Shown: positions 1 to 9,040 of the stretch, one piece after another | Layout of the letters: each line of letters begins with the position of its first letter | Numbering within the stretch: the first letter of the stretch is position 1 | Notes under the pieces: model-generated | What the model was told of the DNA's origin: nothing | Seen by the model: only the letters and a program-made list of their open reading frames with translations | Databases searched by the model: none | Position numbers and translations under genes: made by a program | DNA from: Pseudomonas viridiflava | Lineage (GTDB): Bacteria; Pseudomonadota; Gammaproteobacteria; Pseudomonadales; Pseudomonadaceae | Assembly: GCF_900601905.1 (NCBI RefSeq) | Contig: NZ_UWFA01000289.1 | Location: forward strand, 1 to 64,000 | Direction of reading: 5' to 3' | Length of the DNA stretch: 64,000 nt

Positions 1-14
1 AAATCACGGAATCC

Positions 15-206
15 GTTGGAGCGAGGCTTGCCCGCGAATCAGTCGACGTGATTAATCAGTTACACCGCGTCAGCGTTTTCGCGAGCAAGCTCGGCTCCTG
101 CAGAGATCACTGAACCTGTTGGAGCGAGGCTTGCCCGCGAATCAGTCGACGTGGTTCATCAGGCACACCGCGTCAGCGTTTTCGCGAGCAAGCTCGGCTC
201 CTGCAG
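15..206. repeat. Two tandem REP doublets
   Basis: Two near-identical 89-bp units lie at 15-103 and 118-206, a period of 103 bp. Each unit opens with GTTGGAGCGAGGCTTGCCCG and closes with an inverted relative ending CGAGCAAGCTCGGCTCCTGC, so each can fold into a long hairpin. This is the usual paired form of Pseudomonas REP palindromes. The two units differ at only a few central bases, which points to a recent tandem duplication. The flanking sequence 207-310 shows no gene. Confidence 0.85.
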
Positions 207-310
207 GGTACGGGGCTATCCAGATGCCTCCCTATCCATTCGAATGTCTGTAGGCATGTAGGAACATTCGCAAAGGTTGGCAGGATCCGTCTTTATTTAT
301 CTCTGAAACA

Positions 311-420
311 ACCCCCTTAGTTCGTAAGAGCCTGGGCTATACTCAGCCCGCTTTGGGCCGTTTGTCGGTCCGCTTCTTGAACCCGGCGCCAAGTTCGGGT
401 TGAACTCTTGAGGGCTGACC
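311..420 (+). promoter_or_regulatory. Putative wsp operon promoter and leader
   Basis: A TATACT hexamer at 338-343 is a good -10 candidate about 78 bp before the wspA GTG. No convincing -35 element is present at the right distance. A short GC-rich inverted repeat (CAGCCCGC with GGGC) follows it. This is inferred from position and hexamer match only. Confidence 0.3.
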
Positions 421-2043
421 GTGAAGAACTGGACCTTGCGCCAACGCATCCTGGCGAGTTTCGCTGTAATTATCGCGATCATGTTGTTGATGGTGGTCGT
501 GTCTTTTTCCCGTTTGTTATCCATCGAATCCAGTGAAGAACAGGTTCGTGTCGATGCCTTGCCGGGGGTTTATTACAGCACCTTGCTGCGCAGCGCCTGG
601 GGCGAGAGTTACATTCGCACCCTGGAACTGATCGGCGAAGGCGAAGGCCGCCCGCTGACGGCGGCAGAAAAGGACCAGTTCCAGGACTTCGAGAATCGCC
701 TGCAAGAGCAGGTCGGCAACTATCGAAAAACCATCTTCGACGAAGTGGATCGAGCGAACTTTGCTGGTTTCGAGAAGCTGCGTGAAACCTATTCGCGCAT
801 GCTCAATGAAGTTCACACGGCCTATCAGCGCGGCGACTATGCCCAGGCCCGTGCCGAGTTCTATGACCAGGCAAGGCCGGTCTGGTCGCAGGGCCGCAAG
901 CAACTCAATGACATCATCGTGATCAACAAGAAGGTCGCCGATGACGCCACCGACAGCATCGTGATAGCGGTCAGGGCGGCGAAGATCAGCATGGGCCTGT
1001 CGTTCATCGTTGCGGTGATTGCCGCCGGGGTCTGCGGCTTTCTGCTGATGCGCTCGATCATGTCGCCGATGCAGCGCATTGTGAATATCCTCGAAGTGAT
1101 GCGCACCGGCGATCTGAGCCGCCGTCTCAACCTGGATCGCAAGGACGAATTCAACGCCGTCGAAACCGGCTTCAACGACATGATGACCGAGCTGACTGGC
1201 CTGGTCTCCCAGGCGCAGCGTTCCTCGGTTCAGGTGACCACCTCGGTCACCGAAATTGCCGCCACCTCCAAGCAGCAACAGGCAACCGCCACCGAGACCG
1301 CCGCCACCACCACCGAGATCGGCGCGACCTCGCGGGAAATCGCCGCCACGTCCCGGGACCTGGTGCGGACCATGACCGAAGTGACTAACGCGGCGGACCA
1401 GGCTTCGATCCTGGCCGGCTCCGGGCAGCAAGGCCTGGCGCGCATGGAAGACACCATGCATCAGGTTATGGGAGCAGCAGATCTGGTCAACGCCAAACTG
1501 GCGATCCTCAATGAGAAGGCCGGCAATATCAATCAGGTGGTGGTGACCATCGTCAAGGTTGCCGACCAGACCAACCTGTTGTCCCTCAACGCGGCGATTG
1601 AAGCTGAAAAAGCCGGTGAGTATGGCCGTGGTTTTGCCGTGGTTGCGACCGAAGTGCGGCGCCTGGCGGATCAGACCGCCGTCGCCACCTACGACATCGA
1701 GCAGATGGTTCGCGAGATTCAGTCGGCGGTGTCGGCCGGTGTGATGGGCATGGATAAATTCTCCGAAGAAGTACGCCGTGGCATGTTCGAAGTGACTCAG
1801 GTCGGCGAGCAACTGACCCAGATCATTCATCAGGTTCAGGCCCTGGCACCACGGGTGTTAATGGTCAACGAGGGCATGCAGGCCCAGGCCACCGGTGCCG
1901 AGCAGATCAATCAGGCGCTGGTGCAGTTAGGCGATGCCAGCAGCCAGACCGTGGAGTCTTTGCGTCAGGCCAGCTTCGCCATCGACGAGTTGAGTCAGGT
2001 GGCGGTCGGGCTGCGCGGCGGCGTCTCGCGCTTCAAAGTCTGA
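421..2043 (+). CDS. wspA: WspA, methyl-accepting chemotaxis protein
   Basis: Membrane receptor of the Wsp surface-sensing pathway, which passes the signal through WspB/WspD to the kinase WspE. The 540 residues show an N-terminal membrane segment (about 10-32), a helical periplasmic domain (33-188), a second membrane segment (189-211), a HAMP linker (212-265) and a long cytoplasmic coiled coil with the conserved signalling hairpin around NLLSLNAAIEAEKAGEYGRG. The Ala/Thr-rich stretch around 280-310 is the likely methylation helix. The start is a GTG; no in-frame ATG lies close by. It is the first gene of a seven-gene operon, followed after 9 nt by wspB. The assignment rests on domain order and the whole wsp gene order. 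Confidence 0.93.
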   Translation: MKNWTLRQRILASFAVIIAIMLLMVVVSFSRLLSIESSEEQVRVDALPGVYYSTLLRSAWGESYIRTLELIGEGEGRPLTAAEKDQFQDFENRLQEQVGNYRKTIFDEVDRANFAGFEKLRETYSRMLNEVHTAYQRGDYAQARAEFYDQARPVWSQGRKQLNDIIVINKKVADDATDSIVIAVRAAKISMGLSFIVAVIAAGVCGFLLMRSIMSPMQRIVNILEVMRTGDLSRRLNLDRKDEFNAVETGFNDMMTELTGLVSQAQRSSVQVTTSVTEIAATSKQQQATATETAATTTEIGATSREIAATSRDLVRTMTEVTNAADQASILAGSGQQGLARMEDTMHQVMGAADLVNAKLAILNEKAGNINQVVVTIVKVADQTNLLSLNAAIEAEKAGEYGRGFAVVATEVRRLADQTAVATYDIEQMVREIQSAVSAGVMGMDKFSEEVRRGMFEVTQVGEQLTQIIHQVQALAPRVLMVNEGMQAQATGAEQINQALVQLGDASSQTVESLRQASFAIDELSQVAVGLRGGVSRFKV

Positions 2044-2052
2044 GAGCGCGCC

Positions 2053-2598
2053 ATGAGTGAGCATTCGGCCAGTCGCGGCAGTTCGACGCTGACAGAGAAG
2101 AACAAGCTGTTTCTGCTGTTCCGTATCGGCGACGAGCGTTACGCCCTTGAGGCGGTGGAAATCGCCGAAGTCCTGCCGCGCCTGCAACTCAAGGCCATCG
2201 CCCATGCCCCGCGCTGGGTGGCGGGGGTGTTTGTGCACCGTGCGGTCATGATCCCGGTGGTCGACCTGGCTGCGCTGACCTTTGGCGAAAGCGCCCAGGT
2301 GCGTACCAGCACCCGGCTGGTGCTGGTGCATTACCGGGTCAGCCACGAACGACCGTCGCAATTGCTCGGGCTAATCATCGAACAGGCCACCGACACCTTG
2401 CGTTGCGCGCCGAGCGAGTTCAAAGAGTACGGCCTGGACAACGACAAGTTTGCGCCTTATCTGGGGCCGGTCCGTGAAGACGCGTCAGGGCTGGTGCAGT
2501 GGGTCCGCGTCCAGGACCTGTTGACCGACCCGGTGCGCGACCTGCTGTTCCCGACCCCGCCGGCCCGGATCGAGCTGATGGAGGAAAGCCATGAGTAA
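2053..2598 (+). CDS. wspB: WspB, CheW-like coupling protein
   Basis: Scaffold that links the receptor WspA to the histidine kinase WspE. The 181-residue protein is a single CheW-type domain, seen in segments such as LFRIGDERYALEAVEIAEVLP and the later GVFVHRAVMIPVVDLA, where the CheW beta-barrel places its conserved valines and prolines. There is no kinase or receiver domain. Its last 8 nt overlap the start of wspC, which suggests translational coupling. It differs from the second CheW protein, WspD, by lacking the Cys-rich N-terminal extension. Identity as WspB follows mainly from operon position. Confidence 0.9.
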   Translation: MSEHSASRGSSTLTEKNKLFLLFRIGDERYALEAVEIAEVLPRLQLKAIAHAPRWVAGVFVHRAVMIPVVDLAALTFGESAQVRTSTRLVLVHYRVSHERPSQLLGLIIEQATDTLRCAPSEFKEYGLDNDKFAPYLGPVREDASGLVQWVRVQDLLTDPVRDLLFPTPPARIELMEESHE

Positions 2599-3880
2599 TC
2601 AGGCGCGCTTTTTCAGTTTTCTCAAGGACCGGATTGGTCTGGATGTGGCTTCGGTGGGCGAGGCAATCATCGAGCGTGCCTTGCGCCAGCGTTGCACTGC
2701 CACCGAGTCTGCGGATGACGATGCCTACTGGAATCTGCTGCTCAGTTCGAGCACTGAACAGCAGGCCCTGATCGAAGCCGTGATCGTCCCCGAGACCTGG
2801 TTTTTTCGCTACCCGGAATCCTTTACCTCATTGAGTCTCCTGGCCCGTGAGCGCCTGGCCGAACTCAGGGGCGTGCGGCCGATACGTATCCTCAGTCTGC
2901 CGTGCTCCACGGGCGAAGAGCCGTATTCCATCGCCATGGCCCTGTTTGATGCCAACATCCCGGCACAGCAGTTCAGCATCGACGCCATGGACATCAGCCC
3001 GATTTCGATCCAGCGTGCGCAACGCGGCATCTACGGCAAGAACTCGTTTCGTGGCGAGGACATCGCGTTTCGCGAACGCCATTTCAGCCCGGTGGACGAA
3101 GGCTTCCTGCTCCACGAACGGGTACGCGGGCAGATCGATTTTCGTGCGGGCAATCTGTTGGACCCCGCCTTGCTGAACCGGGTCGCCTACGATTTCGTGT
3201 TCTGCCGCAATCTGCTGATTTACTTTGATCAGCCCACGCAAAGGCATGTCTTCGAAGTGCTCAAACGCCTGACCCGCGAAGACGGCATCCTGTTTATCGG
3301 CCCTGCAGAAGGCAGTTTGCTGACCCGCATGGGCATGCGCTCCCGCGGTTTGCCGCAGACCTTCGCGTTCAGCCACTACAGCGCCCCGCTCGAAGTGCCT
3401 GCGCCACCGGCGCCTGCAATGACTGCACCACGCAGCCCGCCTGCCGCGCCTGCGGTGCCAAGGCCTGCGTCGCGATCACCGGCGCCGCGCTCTTCGGCTT
3501 CTTTCCAGCCCGGCCCGGCTGCGCCACGCGCCCAGCCTGCTGCTGCCGCGAAGGACGACATGGCAAGCTTGCTGGCGACCATCGCCACCTTCGCCAATCA
3601 GGGTAAAAGCACTGAGGCGCGGGCCGCTTGCGAACGTTATCTGCAGCAGCACGAACCGGTGGCGCAAGTCTTCTATTGGCTGGGGTTGCTCAGCGAAGTC
3701 GAGGGTCACAGCGCTCAGGCTCAGGGCTTCTATCGCAAGGCGCTGTATCTGCAGCCGCAGCACCCCGAGACCCTGGCGCAACTGGCGTCCTTGCTCAACG
3801 CCCAGGGTGACAGTGTCGGCGCACGGCGCCTGACCGAGCGGGCGGCACGTAACGTGAACAAGCAGGGAAGTAGTCGATGA
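2591..3880 (+). CDS. wspC: WspC, CheR-type receptor methyltransferase with TPR tail
   Basis: S-adenosylmethionine-dependent glutamate methyltransferase that methylates WspA and raises pathway output, opposing WspF. Residues about 1-260 form the CheR fold, with the SAM-binding segment ILSLPCSTGEEPYSIAM and the motif FVFCRNLLIYFD. A Pro/Ala/Ser-rich linker (about 265-315) leads to a C-terminal tetratricopeptide region (about 320-420) with YWLGLLSEVEGHSAQAQGFY. The TPR tail is typical of WspC and absent from E. coli CheR. The ATG overlaps wspB by 8 nt, and the stop overlaps wspD in an ATGA. Confidence 0.92.
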   Translation: MSNQARFFSFLKDRIGLDVASVGEAIIERALRQRCTATESADDDAYWNLLLSSSTEQQALIEAVIVPETWFFRYPESFTSLSLLARERLAELRGVRPIRILSLPCSTGEEPYSIAMALFDANIPAQQFSIDAMDISPISIQRAQRGIYGKNSFRGEDIAFRERHFSPVDEGFLLHERVRGQIDFRAGNLLDPALLNRVAYDFVFCRNLLIYFDQPTQRHVFEVLKRLTREDGILFIGPAEGSLLTRMGMRSRGLPQTFAFSHYSAPLEVPAPPAPAMTAPRSPPAAPAVPRPASRSPAPRSSASFQPGPAAPRAQPAAAAKDDMASLLATIATFANQGKSTEARAACERYLQQHEPVAQVFYWLGLLSEVEGHSAQAQGFYRKALYLQPQHPETLAQLASLLNAQGDSVGARRLTERAARNVNKQGSSR

Positions 3881-4566
3881 GCACTATTCAAAGCTATTCG
3901 AGCTTCGTTCATGAAGATGCTCAAGCCATCGACGATTGCTGGAACCGGATCGGCATCCACGGCGACCGCTCGTGCCCGTTGCTCGAAGAACACATTCATT
4001 GCCGCAACTGCCCGGTGTACTCGGCTGCCGCCACCAACCTGCTCGATCGCTATGCACTGACCCGCAATGATCAGGACTATGTGCTGGCGGCCGAGGCGCA
4101 GATCGAAGTCAGCACTCGCTCGATCCTGGTGTTTCGCCTGGGCGAGGAATGGCTGGGCCTGCCAACGCGATGTCTGGTGGAAATCGCCCCGTTGCAGACC
4201 ATCCACTCCCTGCCGCATCAGCGCTCCCGGGCCTTGCTCGGGGTTGCCAATGTGCGCGGCGCGCTGGTGGCCTGCCTGTCGCTGGTTGAATTGCTGGGCC
4301 TGGACCCGACGGCTGCGGTTGCCGCGTCGAGCCGTATCATGCCGCGCATGTTGATTGTCGCTGCCCAGGGTGGTCCTGTGGTGGTGCCGGTGGATGAGGT
4401 CCACGGCATCCACGCCATTGACGAACAGTTACTGGACTCCGCGTCCGTCTCCGGAAGCCATGCCAATGCCCGCTTCACGCGGGGCGTCCTGCAGTGGAAG
4501 GATTACAGCCTGCGCCTGCTGGATGAAGAACAAATGCTGTCGGCGATCAACCGGAGCCTTTCATGA
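3877..4566 (+). CDS. wspD: WspD, second CheW-like coupling protein
   Basis: Second coupling protein of the Wsp array. The N-terminal ~75 residues hold a conserved Cys/His-rich segment (SCPLLEEHIHCRNCPVYS) of unknown role that is typical of WspD. The CheW domain follows (about 85-225), with FRLGEEWLGLPTRCLVEIAP and GVANVRGALVACLSL. It overlaps both neighbours by ATGA, consistent with stoichiometric translation in the operon. The Cys cluster could be structural or metal-binding; the sequence alone does not decide. Confidence 0.9.
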   Translation: MSTIQSYSSFVHEDAQAIDDCWNRIGIHGDRSCPLLEEHIHCRNCPVYSAAATNLLDRYALTRNDQDYVLAAEAQIEVSTRSILVFRLGEEWLGLPTRCLVEIAPLQTIHSLPHQRSRALLGVANVRGALVACLSLVELLGLDPTAAVAASSRIMPRMLIVAAQGGPVVVPVDEVHGIHAIDEQLLDSASVSGSHANARFTRGVLQWKDYSLRLLDEEQMLSAINRSLS

Positions 4567-6947
4567 CCCCCGATCAAATGCGCGACGCCTCGTTGTTCGA
4601 GCTGTTCACCCTTGAGGCCGAAGCCCAGACTCAAGTGTTGAGCAGCGGTTTGCTGGCGCTGGAGCGTGACCCGACCCAGGCTGATCACCTGGAAGCCTGC
4701 ATGCGTGCGGCCCACTCGCTCAAAGGCGCGGCGCGGATTGTCGGGGTCGATTTCGGGGTCAGCGTTTCCCACGTAATGGAAGACTGTCTGGTCAGCGCCC
4801 AGGAAGGGCGGCTGTATCTGCAGCCCGAACATATCGACGCCTTGCTGCAAGGCACTGATTTTCTGATGCGCATCGCCACCCCGGGCGTCAGTGAGGTCGG
4901 GCAGTCAGACATTGACGCTTACGTCGAGCGCATGAACACCTTGCTGGCCCAAGGCGCCGGGGCTGTGCGCGCGCCGACCCCGCCTGCGCCCTCGGCGGAC
5001 GACGCCTTGCTGGCCAGCGCCATGGCCTTGACTTTGTCGCCGGCCAAGGCGGCTGCCGAGCCGCTGTTGAGCGTTGAAGAGCTGGTCGCCCAAGCCGCCC
5101 TGGCCGAAGCCGCATCGGCGGTTGAAAGTCCGGCGCCGCAAGTTGCCGCGCCTGCCAGCCCCGCCGCGCCGCGGCAGAATCGGCGTGCCACCGAAGGCGG
5201 CGAGCGGGTGTTGCGGGTCACGGCCGAACGCCTCAACAGCCTGCTGGATTTGTCGAGCAAGTCGCTGGTGGAAAGCCAGCGCATCAAACCGTATCTGGCC
5301 AACATGCAGCGCCTCAAACGCATTCAGGGCAGCAGCAGCCGCGCACTGGATGATCTGGAAACGACGTTTGGTGAAGCGGGCCTGGGCCCCGAGGCGCAAA
5401 AAGCCCTGGACGAGGCGCGGCGTCTGCTGGCCGAGGCGCAGCAAATGCTCATTCACCAGACCGCCGAACTGGACGAGTTCGGCTGGATGTCGAGCCAGCG
5501 TGCACAGTCGCTGTATGACACCGCGCTGGCCTGCCGCATGCGCCCCTTCGCCGACGTGCTCAGCGGTCAGGCGCGGATGGTCCGCGACCTGGGGCGTGAG
5601 CTGGGTAAACAGGTGCGCCTGGAAATCGAGGGCGAAAAGACTCAGGTCGACCGGGACGTACTGGAGAAGCTCGAAGCGCCGCTGACCCATTTGCTGCGCA
5701 ACGCGGTCGACCATGGTATCGAGATGCCCGAACGCCGCCTCGCTGCGGGCAAGAGTGCTGAAGGTCTGATCGTGCTCAGGGCCTCGCATCAGGCGGGTCA
5801 ACTGGTGGTGGAACTGATTGATGACGGGGGTGGCGTTGACCTGGAAAAACTGCGCGCCAACATCATCAAGCGTCAGTTATCGCCTGCCGACACTGCTGCG
5901 CAGTTGAGCGAAGAAGAACTGCTCACGTTCCTGTTCCTGCCCGGATTCAGCCTGCGCGATAAAGTCACCGAGATTTCCGGGCGCGGCGTGGGCCTGGACG
6001 CGGTCCATGACATGATCCGCCAGCTGCGCGGCGTGGTGGTCTTGCATCAAAAGACCGGTGCAGGCAGCCGCTTTGTCATGGAAGTCCCGCTGACGTTGTC
6101 AGTGGTACGCAGCCTGGTGGTCGAGGTCGGCGGTGAAGCCTATGCCTTCCCGCTGGCGCACATCGAACGCATGAGTGATGTGCACAGCGATGACATCGTC
6201 CAGCTCGAAGGTCGCCAGCATTTCTGGTACGAAGGCCGGCACGTGGGGCTGGTCGCCGCCAGTCAGCTGTTGCAACGCCCTGCCAGTCAGAACACCGAAG
6301 GTGTGCTCAAGGTCGTGGTGATCCGCGAGCGCGACGCGGTTTATGGCGTGGCGGTCGAGCGGTTTGTCGGCGAGCGCACGCTGGTGGTACTGCCCCTCGA
6401 TCCACGCCTGGGCAAGGTTCAGGATATTTCCGCAGGGGCACTGCTCGACGATGGATCGGCGGTATTGATCATCGACGTCGAAGACATGCTCCGCTCGGTG
6501 GAAAAACTGCTTAACACTGGTCGTCTGGAACGCATCGACCGGCGTAATCGTCAAGCCGATGTCGTGGCCCGCAAGCGTGTGCTGGTGGTCGACGATTCGT
6601 TGACGGTGCGTGAATTGCAGCGCAAGTTGCTGGTCAATCGCGGCTATGAAGTGGCCGTCGCTGTTGACGGCATGGACGGTTGGAATGCCTTGCGCGCCGA
6701 AGACTTCGATTTGCTGATCACCGACATCGATATGCCGCGCATGGACGGCATCGAATTGGTTACTCTGCTGCGTCGAGACACCCGCCTGCAGTCGCTGCCG
6801 GTGATGGTCGTTTCCTACAAAGATCGCGAAGAGGACCGCCGTCGTGGTCTGGATGCCGGTGCTGATTATTATCTGGCCAAGGCCAGCTTCCATGACGATG
6901 CGCTACTCGATGCCGTTGCCGAGTTGATTGGGGATGCACACGGATGA
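4563..6947 (+). CDS. wspE: WspE, hybrid CheA-type histidine kinase/response regulator
   Basis: Central kinase that phosphorylates WspR and WspF. The 794 residues show an HPt domain with phospho-acceptor His51 in AAHSLKGAARIVG, an Ala/Pro-rich linker (about 135-215), the dimerisation and ATPase core with LLRNAVDHGIEMPERR and ISGRGVGLDAV, a CheW-like regulatory domain, and a C-terminal receiver domain with VLVVDDS and the likely phospho-acceptor Asp721 in LLITDIDMPRMDG. The fused receiver distinguishes it from plain CheA. ATGA overlaps link it to wspD before and wspF after. Confidence 0.94.
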   Translation: MTPDQMRDASLFELFTLEAEAQTQVLSSGLLALERDPTQADHLEACMRAAHSLKGAARIVGVDFGVSVSHVMEDCLVSAQEGRLYLQPEHIDALLQGTDFLMRIATPGVSEVGQSDIDAYVERMNTLLAQGAGAVRAPTPPAPSADDALLASAMALTLSPAKAAAEPLLSVEELVAQAALAEAASAVESPAPQVAAPASPAAPRQNRRATEGGERVLRVTAERLNSLLDLSSKSLVESQRIKPYLANMQRLKRIQGSSSRALDDLETTFGEAGLGPEAQKALDEARRLLAEAQQMLIHQTAELDEFGWMSSQRAQSLYDTALACRMRPFADVLSGQARMVRDLGRELGKQVRLEIEGEKTQVDRDVLEKLEAPLTHLLRNAVDHGIEMPERRLAAGKSAEGLIVLRASHQAGQLVVELIDDGGGVDLEKLRANIIKRQLSPADTAAQLSEEELLTFLFLPGFSLRDKVTEISGRGVGLDAVHDMIRQLRGVVVLHQKTGAGSRFVMEVPLTLSVVRSLVVEVGGEAYAFPLAHIERMSDVHSDDIVQLEGRQHFWYEGRHVGLVAASQLLQRPASQNTEGVLKVVVIRERDAVYGVAVERFVGERTLVVLPLDPRLGKVQDISAGALLDDGSAVLIIDVEDMLRSVEKLLNTGRLERIDRRNRQADVVARKRVLVVDDSLTVRELQRKLLVNRGYEVAVAVDGMDGWNALRAEDFDLLITDIDMPRMDGIELVTLLRRDTRLQSLPVMVVSYKDREEDRRRGLDAGADYYLAKASFHDDALLDAVAELIGDAHG

Positions 6948-7954
6948 AGATTGCGATCGTCAACGACATGCCTATGGCTGTCGAAGCACTGCGCCGGGCG
7001 TTGGCCTTCGAGCCTGGCCATGAGGTGGTATGGGTCGCCGGTACCGGTGAGGAAGCCGTTCGCAAATGCGCCGAGCACACACCGGACCTGATCCTCATGG
7101 ACTTGATCATGCCGGTGATGGACGGCGTCGAGGCCACGCGGCAGATCATGGCCGCTACACCGTGCGCGATCGTGATCGTCACTGTCGACCGCCAGCAGAA
7201 CATGCACCGGGTCTTCGAGGCCATGGGCCATGGCGCGCTGGATGTCGTCGACACGCCTGCCATCGGCGGGGCCAACCCCAAGGAAGCGGCCGCGCCACTG
7301 CTGCGCAAGATTCTGAACATTGGCTGGCTGATCGGTCAGCGCGGCGGCCGTGAACCTGCCGCTGTCACACCTGTGCGTACAGCAGTGCAACGTCAGGGAC
7401 TGGTGGCTATCGGCTCGTCAGCGGGCGGACCGGCAGCGCTGGAACAGTTATTGAAAGGCTTGCCGGTCAACTTTCCGGCGGCGATTGTTCTGGTGCAGCA
7501 CGTTGACCAGGTATTCGCCGCCGGTATGGCCGAATGGCTCAGCAGCGCTGCCGGCTTGCCGGTGCGCCTGGCCCGCGAAGGCGAACCGCCGCAAGCCGGT
7601 ACGGTATTGCTGGCGGGCACGAACCACCATATACGACTGCTGAAAAATGGCACGCTGGCTTACACGGCCGAGCCGGTGAACGAAATCTACCGCCCCTCCA
7701 TCGATGTGTTCTTTGAAAGCGTTGCTCGCTTCTGGACCGGCGATGCAGTAGGCGTGCTGTTGACCGGAATGGGCCGCGATGGTGCTCAAGGACTCAAATT
7801 GATGCGCCAGCAAGGCTGGCTGACCATCGCCCAGGATCAGCAGAGTTGCGCGGTGTACGGCATGCCCAAGGCTGCCGCCGCGATTGATGCGGCTGTTGAA
7901 ATCAGACCGCTGGAGACTATTGCGATGCGCTTGAAAGAGGTATTCGCCCAATGA
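6944..7954 (+). CDS. wspF: WspF, CheB-type methylesterase
   Basis: Receptor methylesterase that resets WspA. Loss of function in this gene is the classic route to the wrinkly or rugose phenotype through constitutive WspR activity. The receiver domain (about 1-125) carries phospho-acceptor Asp53 in LILMDLIMPVMDG. The catalytic domain (about 150-336) contains IGSSAGGPAALE (Ser), VQHVD (His) and LLTGMGRDGAQG (Asp), so the catalytic triad is intact and the gene is not visibly mutated. It overlaps wspE by 4 nt. An ATG overlapping its own stop opens a 19-codon minicistron before wspR. Confidence 0.94.
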   Translation: MKIAIVNDMPMAVEALRRALAFEPGHEVVWVAGTGEEAVRKCAEHTPDLILMDLIMPVMDGVEATRQIMAATPCAIVIVTVDRQQNMHRVFEAMGHGALDVVDTPAIGGANPKEAAAPLLRKILNIGWLIGQRGGREPAAVTPVRTAVQRQGLVAIGSSAGGPAALEQLLKGLPVNFPAAIVLVQHVDQVFAAGMAEWLSSAAGLPVRLAREGEPPQAGTVLLAGTNHHIRLLKNGTLAYTAEPVNEIYRPSIDVFFESVARFWTGDAVGVLLTGMGRDGAQGLKLMRQQGWLTIAQDQQSCAVYGMPKAAAAIDAAVEIRPLETIAMRLKEVFAQ

Positions 7955-8010
7955 ACAACATCCAGGTGAATTCAGTGCCTGTTGGTGCCCAGGAGCCCCT
8001 TGATGAATGA
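7951..8010 (+). CDS. Possible 19-codon minicistron bridging wspF and wspR
   Basis: An ATG at 7951 overlaps the wspF stop (ATGA), the same junction used elsewhere in this operon. It opens [19 protein letters not shown] and stops at 8008-8010, five bases inside wspR, whose ATG is at 8003. Ribosomes ending wspF could therefore re-initiate, run across the wspR ribosome-binding site (AGGAG, 7991-7995) and end on the wspR start. Translation is inferred; no function is assigned to the peptide. Confidence 0.3.
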   Translation: MNNIQVNSVPVGAQEPLDE

Positions 8011-9007
8011 CTTGCAGCTGGACGAGCTCCAGGCCACGGACGAAAACGCAGCCATGGTGCTGCTGGTAGACGATCAGGCGATGATCGGCGAAGCGGTCAG
8101 ACGCGGTCTGGCCAATGAAGAAAATATCGATTTTCACTTCTGTGCCGATCCGCATCAGGCTATCGCCCAGGCCATTCAGATTCGCCCGACCGTGATTCTG
8201 CAGGATCTGGTCATGCCCGGCCTGGATGGCCTGACGCTGGTGCGTGAGTATCGCAACAACCCGTTGACCAAAGACATCCCGATCATCGTGCTGTCCACCA
8301 AGGAAGACGCGCTGATCAAGAGCGCCGCCTTCTCCGCAGGCGCCAACGATTACCTGGTCAAGTTGCCCGATACCATCGAGCTGGTGGCGCGCATTCGTTA
8401 TCACTCGCGCTCCTACATGACGCTGTTGCAGCGTGACGAAGCCTACCGGGCCTTGCGTGTCAGCCAGCAGCAATTGCTCGACACCAACCTGGTGCTGCAG
8501 CGCTTGATGAATTCCGATGGTTTGACCGGTTTGTCCAACCGCCGCCACTTCGATGAATACCTGGAACTGGAATGGCGTCGTGCAATTCGTGATCAGACCC
8601 AGTTATCGCTGATGATGATCGACGTGGACTATTTCAAAGCCTTCAACGACAACTTCGGTCACCTTGAAGGTGACGAAGCCCTGCGCCAGGTGGCCAAGGC
8701 CATCCGCGCCAGCTGTGCACGCCCCTCGGATCTGCCCGCGCGCTATGGCGGCGAAGAATTCGCTCTGGTGCTGCCCAATACTTCGCCGGGTGGCGCACGC
8801 CTGCTGGCCGAGAAACTGCGCATGACTGTGGCGGGCATGAACATCCCGCACATCGCCCCGGCACCGGGCTCAAGCCTGACCGTGAGCATCGGCGTTTCCA
8901 CCCTCACGCCGGAAGTCGGCAGCAATAGCCGTCAGTTGATTCAAGAGGCGGATAAAGGGTTGTATGCGGCCAAGCATAATGGGCGTAATCAGGTGGCGGT
9001 GGGGTAG
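8003..9007 (+). CDS. wspR: WspR, response regulator with GGDEF-type diguanylate cyclase
   Basis: Output of the Wsp pathway: phosphorylated WspR makes cyclic-di-GMP, promoting attachment and exopolysaccharide. From the ATG at 8003 the protein has 334 residues: a receiver domain with phospho-acceptor Asp68 in [11 protein letters not shown], a coiled linker (about 140-168), and a cyclase domain with the GGEEF active site at 249-253. The RPSD sequence at 240-243 is an RxxD inhibitory site, so product inhibition is expected. An upstream in-frame TTG at 7982 would add seven residues, but the AGGAG spaced correctly before 8003 favours the ATG. It is the last gene of the operon. Confidence 0.94.
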   Translation: MNDLQLDELQATDENAAMVLLVDDQAMIGEAVRRGLANEENIDFHFCADPHQAIAQAIQIRPTVILQDLVMPGLDGLTLVREYRNNPLTKDIPIIVLSTKEDALIKSAAFSAGANDYLVKLPDTIELVARIRYHSRSYMTLLQRDEAYRALRVSQQQLLDTNLVLQRLMNSDGLTGLSNRRHFDEYLELEWRRAIRDQTQLSLMMIDVDYFKAFNDNFGHLEGDEALRQVAKAIRASCARPSDLPARYGGEEFALVLPNTSPGGARLLAEKLRMTVAGMNIPHIAPAPGSSLTVSIGVSTLTPEVGSNSRQLIQEADKGLYAAKHNGRNQVAVG

Positions 9008-9029
9008 GGCCGGACTGACGTCCGGCCCT
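9006..9029. terminator. Hairpin between wspR and the convergent secreted-protein gene
   Basis: A perfect 10-bp stem (AGGGCCGGAC, 9006-9015, pairing with 9020-9029) with a TGAC loop begins within the wspR TAG. Neither side has a T tract, so it may slow or stabilise transcripts ending in this short convergent gap rather than act as a strong intrinsic terminator. Confidence 0.55.
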
Positions 9030-9040
9030 GGCATGCAGAT

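Noticed and set aside
517..1830. Long reverse ORF (437 codons) opposite wspA
   Set aside because: Gly/His-rich translation typical of antisense frames in high-G+C genes; wspA has full domain structure.
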